Origin: Glandiceps talaboti
Lineage: Eukaryota > Hemichordata > Enteropneusta > Spengelidae
NCBI RefSeq assembly: GCF_964340395.1
Contig: NC_135550.1
Location: 32,674,176-32,738,175 of the forward strand
Reading direction: 5' to 3'
DNA length: 64,000 bases
The stretch's first letter is position 1. Each line of letters starts with the position of its first letter. The notes beneath the pieces are model-generated. The model searched no databases. It saw only the letters and a program-made list of their open reading frames with translations, and was not told the DNA's origin. This document shows positions 20,816 through 35,297 of this stretch, one piece after another. A program made the position numbers and the translations under genes.

Positions 20816-23800
20816 GAAAGATGGGGTGCATTATGGGAAATTTCACTATTTCATACACAATTAAAATTCACTTTTCTCGCAAACCATTGAGTGTGCACAC
20901 TATTAGGCCTAGTACACTACTATATGAGCTATCAAATGATATATGTGACTTTATATAAATTTCGTCTTTCATACCCAGCAGACACACTTTTAATTAAGAA
21001 ATTATAGGAATATTTACAAATTTTGATGAAACTGCACGTGCGTTTTCTTGCAAACAATTGAGTGTGCACATTATTCATATAGTAGGCTTAATACAGTTAT
21101 ATATAAGCTATGACATGATATATTTCACTTTTAATAAATTTCGTCATTAATACCCAGCAGACACAGAAAGATGTGGTGCATTATGGGAAATTTCACTATT
21201 CCATACACAAATGAAATTCACTTTTCTCGCAAACCATTGAGTGTGCACACTATTCATGTATTTGGCCTAGTACACTACTATATGAGCTTTTAAAGAATAT
21301 ATGTGACTTTATATAAATTTCGTCTTTCATACCCAGCAGACACACTTTTATTTAGGAAATTATAGGAATATTTACAAATTTTGATGAAACTACACATGCG
21401 TTTTCTTGCAAACAATTGAGTGTGCACACTATTCACCTATTAGACCTAGTACAATATCATATCAGCTATTATATGATATATGTGACTTTATATAAATTTT
21501 GTCTTTCATACCCAGCAGACACACTTTTATTTTAATATACAATTATAGCAATATTTACAAGTTTTGATGAAACTGCACATGCGTTCTCTTGCAAACAATT
21601 GAGTGTGCACACTATTCGCATAGTAGGCTTAATAAAGTTATATATAAGCTATGACATGATATATTTCACTTTTGATAAATTTCGTTGTTGATACCCAGCA
21701 GACACAGAAAGATGTGATGCATTCTGGGAAATTTCAATATTTCATACACAAATCAAATGCACATTTCTAGTAAACCATTGAGTGTGCACACTATTCGCGT
21801 ATTAGGCCTAGTACACTACTATATGAGCTATTAAATGATATATGTGACTTTATATAAATTTCGTCTTTCATACCCAGCAGACACACCTTCATTCAGGAAA
21901 TTATAGGAATATTTACAAATTTTGATAAAACTGCACATGTGTTTTCTTGCAAACAATTGAGTGTGCACATTATTGATATAGTAGGCTTAATACAGTTATA
22001 TATAAGCTATAACGTGATATATTTCACTTTTAATAAATTTCATCATTAATACCCAGCAGACACAGAATCATGTGGTGCATTCTGGGAAATTTCACTATTC
22101 CATACACAAATGAAATTCACTTTTCTCGCAAACCATTGAGTGTGCACACTCTTCACGTATTAGGCCTAGTACACTACTATATGAGCTATTAAATGATATA
22201 AGTGACTTTATATAAATTTCGTCTTTCATACCCAGCAGACACACTTTTATTTATACAATTATAGGAATATTTACAAATTTTGATGAAACTACACGTGTTT
22301 TCTTGCAAAAACAATTGAGTGTGCACGCTATTCACCTATTAGGCCTAGTACAATATCATATCAGCTATTATATGATATATGTGACTTTATATAAATTTTG
22401 TCTTTCATACCCAGCAGACACACTTTTATTTATACAATTATAGCAATATTTACAAGTTTTGATGAAACTGCACATGCGTTCTCTTGCAAAAAATTGAGTG
22501 TGCACACTATTCGCATAGTAGGCTTAATAAAGTTATATATAAGCTATGACATGATATATTTCACTTTTGATAAATTTCGTCGTTGATACCCAGCAGACAA
22601 AGAAAGATGTGGTGCATTCTGGGAAATTTCACTATTTCATACACAAATCAAATGCACATTTCAAGCAAACCATTGAGTGTGCACACTATTCACGTATTAG
22701 GCCTAGTACACTACTATATGAGCTATTAAATGATATATGTGACTTTATATAAATTTCGTCTTTCATACCCAGCAGACACACCTTCATTCAGGAAATTATA
22801 GGAATATTTACAAATTTTGATAAAACTGCACATGCGTTTTCTTGCAAACAATTGAGTGTGCACATTATTCATATAGTAGGCTTAATACAGTTATATATAA
22901 GCTATGACATGATATATTTCACTTTTAATAAATTTCGTCATTAATACCCAGCAGACACAGAAAGATGTGATGCATTATGGGAAATTTCACTATTTCAAAC
23001 ACAAATCAAATTCACTTTTCTCGTAAACCATTGAGTGTGCACACTATTCACGTATTAGGCCTAGTACACTACTATATGAGCTATTAAATGATATATGTGA
23101 CTTTATATAAATTTCGTCTTTCATACCCAGCAGACACACCTTCATTCAGGAAATTATAGGAATATTTACAAATTTTGATAAAACTGCACATGCATTTTAT
23201 TGCAAACAATTGAGTGTGCACATTATTCATATAGTAGGCTTAATACAGTTATATATAAGCTATAACGTGATATATTTCACTTTTAATAAATTTCGTCATT
23301 GATACCCAGCAGACACAGAAAGATGTGGTGCATTCTGGGAAATATCACTATTTCATACACAAATCAAATGCACATTTCAAGCAAACCATTTAGTGTGCAC
23401 ACTATTCACGTATTAGGCCTAGTACACTACTATATGAGCTATTAAATGATATATGTGACTTTATATAAATTTCGTCTTTCATACCCAGCAGACACACCTT
23501 CATTCAGGAAATTACAGGAATATTTACAAATTTTGATAAAACTGCACATGCGTTTTATTGCAAACAATTGAGTGTGCACATTATTCATATAGTAGGCTTA
23601 ATACAGTTATATATAAGCTATGACATGATATATTTCACTTTTAATAAATTTCGTCATTAATACCCAGCAGACACAGAATCATGTGGTGCATTATGGGAAA
23701 TTTCACTATTCCATACACAAATGAAATCCACTTTTCTCGTAAACCATTGAGTGTGCACACTATTCACGTATTAGGCCTAGTACACTACTATATGAGCTAT

Positions 23801-25343
23801 TAAATGATATATGTGACTTTATATAAATTTCGTCTTTCATACCCAGCAGACACACCTTCATTCAGGAAATTATAGGAATATTTACAAATTTTGATAAAAC
23901 TGCACATGCGTTTTCTTGCAAACAATTGAGTGTGCACATTATTCACCTATTACGCCTAGTACAATATCATATCAGCTATTATATGATATATGTGACTTTA
24001 TATAAATTTTGTCTTTCATACCCAGCAGACACACTTTTATTTATACAATTATAGCAATATTTACAAATTTTGATGAACTGCATATGCGTTTTATTGCAAA
24101 CAATTGAGTGTGCACATTATTCATATAGTAGGCTTAATACAGTTATATATAAGCTATGACATGATATATTTCACTTTTAATAAATTTCGTCATTAATACC
24201 CAGCAGACACAGAAAGATGTGATGCATTATGGGAAATTTCACTATTTCAAACACAAATCAAATTCACTTTTCTCGTAAACCATTGAGTGTGCACACTATT
24301 CACGTATTAGGCCTAGTACACTGCTATATGAGCTATTAAATGATATAAGTGACTTTATATAAATTTCGTCTTCCATACCCAGCAGACACACTTTTATTTA
24401 TACAATTATAGCAATATTTACAAGTTTTGACGAAACTGCACATGTGTTTTCTTGCAAACAATTGAGTGTGCACACTATTCGCATAGTAGGCTTAATAAAG
24501 TTATATATAAGCTATGACATGATATATTTTACTTTTGATAAATTTCGTCATTGATACCCAGCAGACAAAGAAAGATGTGGTGCATTCTGGGAAATTTCAC
24601 TATTTCATACACAAATCAAATGCACATTTCAAGCAAACCATTGAGTGTGCACACTATTCACGTATTAGGCCTAGTACACTACTATATGAGCTATTAAATG
24701 ATATATGTGACTTTATATAAATTTCGTCTTTCATACCCAGCAGACACACCTTCATTCAGGAAATTATAGGAATATTTACAAATTTTGATAAAACTGCACA
24801 TGCGTTTTCTTGCAAACAATTGAGTGTGCACATTATTCATATAGTAGGCTTAATACAGTTATATATAAGCTATGACATGATATATTTCACTTTTAATAAA
24901 TTTCGTCATTAATACCCAGCAGACACAGAAAGATGTGATGCATTATGGGAAATTTCACTATTTCAAACACAAATCAAATTCACTTTTCTCGTAAACCATT
25001 GAGTGTGCACACTATTCACGTATTAGGCCTAGTACACTACTATATGAGCTATTAAATGATATATGTGACTTTATATAAATTTCGTCTTTCATACCCAGCA
25101 GACACACCTTCATTCAGGAAATTATAGGAATATTTACAAATTTTGATAAAACTGCACATGCATTTTATTGCAAACAATTGAGTGTGCACATTATTCATAT
25201 AGTAGGCTTAATACAGTTATATATAAGCTATAACGTGATATATTTCACTTTTAATAAATTTCGTCATTGATACCCAGCAGACACAGAAAGATGTGGTGCA
25301 TTCTGGGAAATATCACTATTTCATACACAAATCAAATGCACAT

Positions 25344-27850
25344 TTCTAGCAAGCCATTCAGTGTGCACACTATTCACGTATTAGGCCTAGTACAATATCA
25401 TATCAGCTATTATATGATATATGTGACTTTATATAAATTTCGTCTTTCATATCCAGCAGACACACCTTCATTCAGGAAATTATAGGAATATTTACAAATT
25501 TTGATAAAACTGCACATGCGTTTTCTTGCAAACAATTGAGTGTGCACATTATTCATATAGTAGGCTTAATACAGTTATATATAAGCTATGACATGATATA
25601 TTTCACTTTTAATAAATTTCGTCATTAATACCCAGCAGACACAGAAAGATGTGATGCATTATGGGAAATTTCACTATTTCAAACACAAATCAAATTCACT
25701 TTTCTCGTAAACCATTGAGTGTGCACACTATTCACGTATTAGGCCTAGTACACTACTATATGAGCTATTAAATGATATATGTGACTTTATATAAATTTCG
25801 TCTTTCATACCCAGCAGACACACCTTCATTCAGGAAATTATAGGAATATTTACAAATTTTGATAAAACTGCACATGCATTTTATTGCAAACAATTGAGTG
25901 TGCACATTATTCATATAGTAGGCTTAATACAGTTATATATAAGCTATAACGTGATATATTTCACTTTTAATAAATTTCGTCATTTATACCCAGCAGACAC
26001 AGAAAGATGTGGTGCATTCTGGGAAATTTCACTATTTCATACACAAATCAAATGCACATTTCAAGCAAACCATTTAGTGTGCACACTATTCACGTATTAG
26101 GCATAGTACACTACTATATGAGCTATTAAATGATATATGTGACTTTATATAAATTTCGTCTTTCATACCCAGCAGACACACCTTCATTCAGGAAATTACA
26201 GGAATATTTACAAATTTTGATAAAACTGCACATGCGTTTTATTGCAAACAATTGAGTGTGCACATTATTCATATAGTAGGCTTAATACAGTTATATATAA
26301 GCTATGACATGATATATTTCACTTTTAATAAATTTCGTCATTGATGCCCAGCAGACACAGAATCATGTGGTGCATTATGGGAAATTTCACTATTCCATAC
26401 ACAAATGAAATTCACTTTTCTCGTAAACCATTGAGTGTGCACACTATTCACGTATTAGGCCTAGTACACTACTATATGAGCTATTAAATGATATATGTGA
26501 CTTTATATAAATTTCGTCTTTCATACCCAGCAGACACACCTTCATTCAGGAAATTATAGGAATATTTACAAATTTTGATAAAACTGCACATGCGTTTTCT
26601 TGCAAACAATTGAGTGTGCACATTATTCACCTATTACGCCTAGTACAATATCATATCAGCTATTATATGATATATGTGACTTTATATAAATTTTGTCTTT
26701 CATACCCAGCAGACACACTTTTATTTATACAATTATAGCAATATTTACAAATTTTGATGAACTGCATATGCGTTTTATTGCAAACAATTGAGTGTGCACA
26801 TTATTCATATAGTAGGCTTAATACAGTTATATATAAGCTATGACATGATATATTTCACTTTTAATAAATTTCGTCATTAATACCCAGCAGACACAGAAAG
26901 ATGTGATGCATTATGGGAAATTTCACTATTTCAAACACAAATCAAATTCACTTTTCTCAGAAACCATTGAGTGTGCACACTATTCACGTATTAGGCCTAG
27001 TACACTGCTATATGAGCTATTAAATGATATAAGTGACTTTATATAAATTTCGTCTTTCATACCCAGCAGACACACTTTTATTTATACAATTATAGGAATA
27101 TTTACAAATTTTGATGAAACTACACATGTGTTTTCTTGCAAACAATTGAGTGTGCACGCTATTCACCTATTAGGCCTAGTACAATATCATATCAGCTATT
27201 ATATGATATATGTGACTTTATATAAATTTCATCGTTGATACCCAGCAAACACAGAAAGTTGTGATGCATTATGGGAAATTTCATTATTTCATACACAAAT
27301 CAAATTCACTTTTCTAGCAAACCATTGAGTGTGCACACTATTCACATATTAGGCCTAGTACAATACTATATGAGCTATCAAATGATTTTGTGACTTTATA
27401 TAAATTTCGTCTTTCATACCCAGCAGACACACTTTTATTTAGGAATTTAATTATAGGAATATTTACAAATTTTGATGAAACTACACGTGCATTTTCTTGC
27501 AAACAATTGAGTGTGCACACTATTCACCTATTAGGCCTAGTACACTTCTATATGAGTTATTAAATGATATATGTTACTTTATATAAATTTCGTCTTCCAT
27601 ACCCAGCAGACACACTTTTATTTATACAATTATAGGAATATTTACAAATTTTGATGAACTGCATATGCATTTTCTTGCAAACAATTGAGTGTGCACATTA
27701 TTCATATAGTAGGCTTAATACAGTTATATATAAGCTATAACATGATATATTTCACTTTTGATAAATTTTGTCGTTCACACCCAGCAGACACAGAAAGCTG
27801 TGATGCATTATGGGAAATTTCACTATTTCATACACAAATGAAATTCACTT
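25344..27850 (+). repeat. Higher-order repeat unit of 2,507 bp, copy 1
   Basis: About 14 monomers. Nearly identical to 27851-30357: irregular landmarks such as TTCTAGCAAGCCATTCAG, CATATCCAGCAG, GATGCCCAGCAG and AGGAATTTAATTATAGG recur at exactly 2,507-bp offset. Few substitutions separate the copies. Confidence 0.9.
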
Positions 27851-30357
27851 TTCTAGCAAGCCATTCAGTGTGCACACTATTCACGTATTAGGCCTAGTAC
27901 AATATCATATCAGCTATTATATGATATATGTGACTTTATATAAATTTCGTCTTTCATATCCAGCAGACACACCTTCATTCAGGAAATTATAGGAATATTT
28001 ACAAATTTTGATAAAACTGCACATGCGTTTTCTTGCAAACAATTGAGTGTGCACATTATTCATATAGTAGGCTTAATACAGTTATATATAAGCTATGACA
28101 TGATATATTTCACTTTTAATAAATTTCGTCATTAATACCCAGCAGACACAGAAAGATGTGATGCATTATGGGAAATTTCACTATTTCAAACACAAATCAA
28201 ATTCACTTTTCTCGTAAACCATTGAGTGTGCACACTATTCACATATTAGGCCTAGTACACTACTATATGAGCTATTAAATGATATATGTGACTTTATATA
28301 AATTTCGTCTTTCATACCCAGCAGACACACCTTCATTCAGGAAATTATAGGAATATTTACAAATTTTGATAAAACTGCACATGCATTTTATTGCAAACAA
28401 TTGAGTGTGCACATTATTCATATAGTAGGCTTAATACAGTTATATATAAGCTATAACGTGATATATTTCACTTTTAATAAATTTCGTCATTGATACCCAG
28501 CAGACACAGAAAGATGTGGTGCATTCTGGGAAATTTCACTATTTCATACACAAATCAAATGCACATTTCAAGCAAACCATTTAGTGTGCACACTATTCAC
28601 GTATTAGGCATAGTACACTACTATATGAGCTATTAAATGATATATGTGACTTTATATAAATTTCGTCTTTCATACCCAGCAGACACACCTTCATTCAGGA
28701 AATTACAGGAATATTTACAAATTTTGATAAAACTGCACATGCGTTTTATTGCAAACAATTGAGTGTGCACATTATTCATATAGTAGGCTTAATACAGTTA
28801 TATATAAGCTATGACATGATATATTTCACTTTTAATAAATTTCGTCATTGATGCCCAGCAGACACAGAATCATGTGGTGCATTATGGGAAATTTCACTAT
28901 TCCATACACAAATGAAATTCACTTTTCTCGTAAACCATTGAGTGTGCACACTATTCACGTATTAGGCCTAGTACACTACTATATGAGCTATTAAATGATA
29001 TATGTGACTTTATATAAATTTCGTCTTTCATACCCAGCAGACACACCTTCATTCAGGAAATTATAGGAATATTTACAAATTTTGATAAAACTGCACATGC
29101 GTTTTCTTGCAAACAATTGAGTGTGCACATTATTCACCTATTACGCCTAGTACAATATCATATCAGCTATTATATGATATATGTGACTTTATATAAATTT
29201 TGTCTTTCATACCCAGCAGACACACTTTTATTTATACAATTATAGCAATATTTACAAATTTTGATGAACTGCATATGCGTTTTATTGCAAACAATTGAGT
29301 GTGCACATTATTCATATAGTAGGCTTAATACAGTTATATATAAGCTATGACATGATATATTTCACTTTTAATAAATTTCGTCATTAATACCCAGCAGACA
29401 CAGAAAGATGTGATGCATTATGGGAAATTTCACTATTTCAAACACAAATCAAATTCACTTTTCTCAGAAACCATTGAGTGTGCACACTATTCACGTATTA
29501 GGCCTAGTACACTGCTATATGAGCTATTAAATGATATAAGTGACTTTATATAAATTTCGTCTTTCATACCCAGCAGACACACTTTTATTTATACAATTAT
29601 AGGAATATTTACAAATTTTGATGAAACTACACATGTGTTTTCTTGCAAACAATTGAGTGTGCACGCTATTCACCTATTAGGCCTAGTACAATATCATATC
29701 AGCTATTATATGATATATGTGACTTTATATAAATTTCATCGTTGATACCCAGCAAACACAGAAAGTTGTGATGCATTATGGGAAATTTCATTATTTCATA
29801 CACAAATCAAATTCACTTTTCTAGCAAACCATTGAGTGTGCACACTATTCACATATTAGGCCTAGTACAATACTATATGAGCTATCAAATGATTTTGTGA
29901 CTTTATATAAATTTCGTCTTTCATACCCAGCAGACACACTTTTATTTAGGAATTTAATTATAGGAATATTTACAAATTTTGATGAAACTACACGTGCATT
30001 TTCTTGCAAACAATTGAGTGTGCACACTATTCACCTATTAGGCCTAGTACACTTCTATATGAGTTATTAAATGATATATGTTACTTTATATAAATTTCGT
30101 CTTCCATACCCAGCAGACACACTTTTATTTATACAATTATAGGAATATTTACAAATTTTGATGAACTGCATATGCATTTTCTTGCAAACAATTGAGTGTG
30201 CACATTATTCATATAGTAGGCTTAATACAGTTATATATAAGCTATAACATGATATATTTCACTTTTGATAAATTTTGTCGTTCACACCCAGCAGACACAG
30301 AAAGCTGTGATGCATTATGGGAAATTTCACTATTTCATACACAAATGAAATTCACTT
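27851..30357 (+). repeat. Higher-order repeat unit of 2,507 bp, copy 2
   Basis: Direct tandem copy of 25344-27850. Similarity to the start of a third unit continues to about 30406 and then switches to another monomer type, the usual footprint of unequal exchange. Confidence 0.9.
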
Positions 30358-30950
30358 TTCTAGCAAGCCATTCAGTGTGCACACTATTCACGTATTAGGC
30401 CTAGTACACTACTATATGAGCTATCAAATGATATACGTGACTTTATATAAATTTCGTCTTCCATACCCAGCAGACACACTTTTATTTATACAATTATAGG
30501 AATATTTACAAATTTTGATGAAACTACACATGCGTTTTCTTGCAAACAATTGAGTGTGCTCACTAATCACCTATTAGGCCTAGTGCAATATCATATCAGC
30601 TATTATATGATATAAGTGACTTTATATAAATTTCGTCATTGATACCCAGCAGACACAGAAACATATGGTGCATTCTGGGAAATTTCATTATTTCATACAC
30701 AAATCAAATTCACTTTTCTAGCAAACCATTGAGTGTGCACACTATTCATGTATTAGGCCTAGTACACTACTATATGAGCTATTAAATGATATATGTGACT
30801 TTATATAAATTTCATCTTTCATACCCAGCAGACACACTTTTATTTAGGAATTTAATTATAGGAATATTTACAAATTTTGATGAAACTACACGTGCGTTTT
30901 CTTGCAAACAATTGAGTGTGCACACTATTCATCTATTAGGCCTAGAACAT

Positions 30951-33900
30951 TAGCTGATATAATATTGTACTAGGACTAATACGTGAATAGTGTGCACACT
31001 CAATGGTTTGCTAGAAAAGTGGGTTTGATTTGTGTATGAAATAGTGAAATTTCCCATAATGCACCACATCTTTCTGTGTCTGCTGGGTATGAAAGACAAA
31101 ATTTATCAAAAGTGAAATATATCATGTTATAGCTTATATATAGCTTTATTATTAAAGTCTACTATACGAATAGTATGCACACTCAATTGTTTGCAAGAAA
31201 ACACACATGAAGTTTCACCAAATTAGTAAATATTGCTATAATTTCCTAAATAAAAGCGTGTCTGCTGGGTATAAAAGACGAAATTTATTTAAAGTCACCT
31301 ATATCATATGATAGCTGATATAATATTGTACTAGGCCTTATAGGTGAATAGTGTGCACACTCAATGGTTTGCTAGAAAAGTGGGTTTGATTTGTGTATGA
31401 AATAGTGAAATTTCCCAGAATGCACCACATCTTTCTGTGTCTGCTGGGTATCAACGACAAAATTTATCAAAAGTGAAATATATCATGTTATAGCTTATAT
31501 ATAACTGTATTACACCTACTATATGAATAATGTGCACACTCAATTGTTTGCAAGAAAACGCATGTGCAGTTTCATCAAAATTTGTAAATATTCCTATAAT
31601 TTCTTAATTAAAAGTGTGTCTGCTGGGTATGAAAGACGAAATTTATATAAAGTCACATATATCATTTGATAGCTCATATAGTAGTGTACTAGGCCTAATA
31701 CGTGAATAGTGTGCACACTCAATTGTTCGCAAGAAAACGCATGTGCAATTTCAGCAAAATTTGTAAATATTCCTATTATTGTATAAATAAAAGTGTGTCT
31801 GCTGGGTATGAAACACGAAATTTATATAAAGTCACATATATCATTTAATAGCTTATATAGTAGTGTACTAGGCCTAATACGTGAATAGTGTGCACACTGA
31901 ATGGTTTGCTAGAAAAGTGAATTTCATTTGTGTATGAAATAATGAAATTTCCCATAATGCATCACATCTTTCTGTGTCTGCTGGGTATCAACGACGAAAT
32001 TTATCAAAAGTGAAATATATCATGTTATAGCTTATATATAACTGTATTAAGCCTACTATATGAATAATGTGCACACTCAATTGTTTGCAAGAAAATGCAT
32101 ATGCAGTTCATCAAAATTTGTAAATATTCCTATAATTGTATAAATAAAAGTGTGTCTGCTGGGTATGAAAGACAAAATTTATATAAAGTCACATATATCA
32201 TATAATAGCTGATATGATATTGTACTAGGTCTAATAGGTGAATAGTGTGCACACTCAATTGTTTGCAAGAAAATGCACGTGTAGTTTCATCAAAATTTGT
32301 AAATATTCCTATAATTTCCTAAATAAAAGTGTGTCTGCTGGGTATGAAAGACGAAATTTATATAAAGTCACATATATTCTTTAATAGCTCATATAGTAGT
32401 GTACTAGGCCTAATACATGAATAGTGTGCACACTCAATGGTTTGCTTGAAAAGTGAATTTGATTTTTGTATGAAATAATGAAATTTCCCATAATGCATCA
32501 CATCTTTTTATGTCTGCTGGGTATCAACGACGAAATTTATCAAAAGTGAAATATATCATGTTATAGCTTATATATAACTGTATTAAGCCTACTATATGAA
32601 TAATGTGCACACTCAATTGTTTGCAAGACAACGCATGTGCAGTTTCCTCAAAATTTGTAAATATTCCTATAATTTCCTGAATGAAGGTGTGTCTGCTGGG
32701 TATGAAAGACGAAATTTATATAAAGTCACATATATCATATAATAGCTCATATAGTAGTGTACTAGGCCTAATACGTGAATAGTGTGCACACTGAATGGTT
32801 TACTAGAAATGTGAATTTGATTTGTGTTTGAAATAGTGAAATTTCCCATAATGCATCACATCTTTCTGTGTCTGCTGGGTATCAGCGACAAAATTTATTA
32901 AAAGTGAAATATATCATGTCATAGCTTATATATAACTGTATTAAGCCTACTATATGAATAATGTGCACACTCAATTGTTTGCAAGAAAACACATGTGCAG
33001 TTTCGTCAAAACTTGTAAATATTGCTATAATTGTATAAATAAAAGTGTGTCTGCTGGGTATGAAAGACAAAATTTATATAAAGTCACATATATCATATAA
33101 TAGCTGATATGATATTGTACTAGGTCTAATAGGTGAATAGTGTGCACACTCAATTGTTTGCAAGAAAACGCATGTGCAGTTTCCTCAAAATTTGTAAATA
33201 TTCCTATAATTTCCTGAATGAAGGTGTGTCTGCTGGGTATGAAAGACGAAATTTATATAAAGTCACATATATTCTTTAATAGCTCATATAGTAGTGTACT
33301 AGGCCTAATACGTGAATAGTGTGCACACTCAATGGTTTACTAGAAAAGTGAATTTGATTTGTGTTTGAAATAGTGAAATTTCCCATAATGCATCACATCT
33401 TTCTGTGTCTGCTGGGTATCAACGACAAAATTTATCAAAATGAAATATATCATGTCATAGCTTATATATAACTGTATTAAGCCTACTATATGAATAATGT
33501 GCACACTCAATTGTTTGCAAGAAAACGCATGTGCAGTTTTATCAAAATTTGTAAATATTCCTATAATTTCCTGAATGAAGGTGTGTCTGCTGGGTATGAA
33601 AGACGAAATTTATATAAAGTCACATATATTCTTTAATAGCTCATATAGTAGTGTACTAGGCCTAATACATGAATAGTGTGCACACTCAATGGTTTGCTTG
33701 AAAAGTGAATTTGATTTTTGTATGAAATAATGAAATTTCCCATAATGCATCACATCTTTTTATGTCTGCTGGGTATCAACGACGAAATTTATATAAAGTC
33801 ACATTTATCATTTAATAGCTTATATAGTAGTGTACTAGGCCTAATACGTGAATAGTGTGCACACTGAATGGTTTGCTAGAAAAGTGAATTTCATTTGTGT

Positions 33901-34902
33901 ATGAAATAATGAAATTTCCCATAATGCATCACATCTTTCTGTGTCTGCTGGGTATCAACGACGAAATTTATTAAAAGTGAAATATATCATGTCATAGCTT
34001 ATATATAACTGTATTAAGCCTACTATGCGAATAGTGTGCACACTCAATTGTTTGCAAGAGAACGCATGTGCAGTTTCATCAAAATTTGTAAATATTGCTA
34101 TAATTGTATAAATAAAAGTGTGTCTGCTGGGTATGAAAGACAAAATTTATATAAAGTCACGTATATCATATAATAGCTGATATGATATTGTACTAGGCCT
34201 AATAGGTGAATAATGTGCACACTCAATTGTTTGCAAGAAAACGCATGTGCAGTTTCATCAAAATTTGTAAATATTCCTATAATTTCCTGAATGAAGGTGT
34301 GTCTGCTGGGTATGAAAGACGAAATTTATATAAAGTCACATATATTCTTTAATAGCTCATATAGTAGTGTACTAGGCCTAATACATGAATAGTGTGCACA
34401 CTCAATGGTTTACTAGAAAAGTGAATTTGATTTGTGTTTGAAATAGTGAAATTTCCCATAATGCATCACATCTTTCTATGTCTGCTGGGTATCAACGACG
34501 AAATTTATCAAAAGTGAAATATATGATGTTATAGCTTATATATAACTTTATTAACACTACTATATGAATAATGTGCACACTTAATTGTTTGCATGAAAAC
34601 GCATGTGCAATTTCAGCAAAATTTGTAAATATTCCTATAATTTCCTGAATGAAGGTGTGTCTGCTGGGTATGAAACACGAAATTTACATAAAGTCACATA
34701 TATTCTTTAATAGCTCATATAGTAGTGTACTAGGCCTAATACGTGAATAGTGTGCACACTCAATGGTTTACTAGAAATGTGAATTTGATTTGTGTTTGAA
34801 ATAGTGAAATTTCCCATAATGCATCACATCTTTCTGTGTCTGCTGGGTATCAGCGACAAAATTTATCAAAAGTGAAATATATCATGTCATAGCTTATATA
34901 TA
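30951..34902 (-). repeat. Right satellite array, inner part (inverted)
   Basis: The same A and B monomers in reverse orientation (GTGTCTGCTGGGTAT every 180 bp or so), about 22 monomers, starting abruptly at the symmetry centre and ending where the LINE begins. Not a mirror copy of the left arm: monomer order and substitutions differ. Confidence 0.95.
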
Positions 34903-34986
34903 ATAATGTTTATTTTCGCCAGAAAAAAAAGACAATATCTCGTACAAAGAGCTCGACATTACAAATAAATTTACAGAGCTTAATGT

Positions 34987-35003
34987 TATAAATTATTCAG
35001 ATT

Positions 35004-35075
<72 letters not shown>
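34987..35075. repeat. (CA)n microsatellite in LINE 3' UTR
   Basis: Uninterrupted CA dinucleotides inside the LINE 3' UTR. Confidence 0.95.
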
Positions 35076-35080
<5 letters not shown>

Positions 35081-35297
35081 GGTGAACATTTCTGGCGGGG
35101 ATCACAAATAGTTCATTCGAACTAGTCTGAATGTGACCCTCAGACACAATGCGAAAAATACTTTTAAAGGTGAACGTCTGTGAAAGATGGTCGAACGGTA
35201 TAAGAAGTATAACAGCTGTATATGCCGATGGGTAGATTAATTAACAGTAAATGATATCTACATAACATAACAGTGGAATAGCACTGAAAAGAGAAGT

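Larger units (their letters stand above)
20816..30950 (+). repeat. Left satellite array, about 180-bp monomers
   Basis: CCCAGCAGACAC recurs every 178-182 bp, giving about 56 monomers. Two monomer types alternate: type A contains GCATTATGGGAAATTTCAC, CACTTTTCTCGCAAACCATT, ATTAGGCCTAGTACACTAC and TGTGACTTTATATAAATTTC; type B contains AATATTTACAAATTTTGATG, TTTTCTTGCAAACAATTGAG, ATATAGTAGGCTTAATACAG and GATATATTTCACTTTTAATA. Both contain TTGAGTGTGCACAC. The A-B dimer is about 360 bp. Frequent type-switching and a 2.5-kb higher-order duplication are present. The many short open frames in it are chance products of the repeat. Confidence 0.95.
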
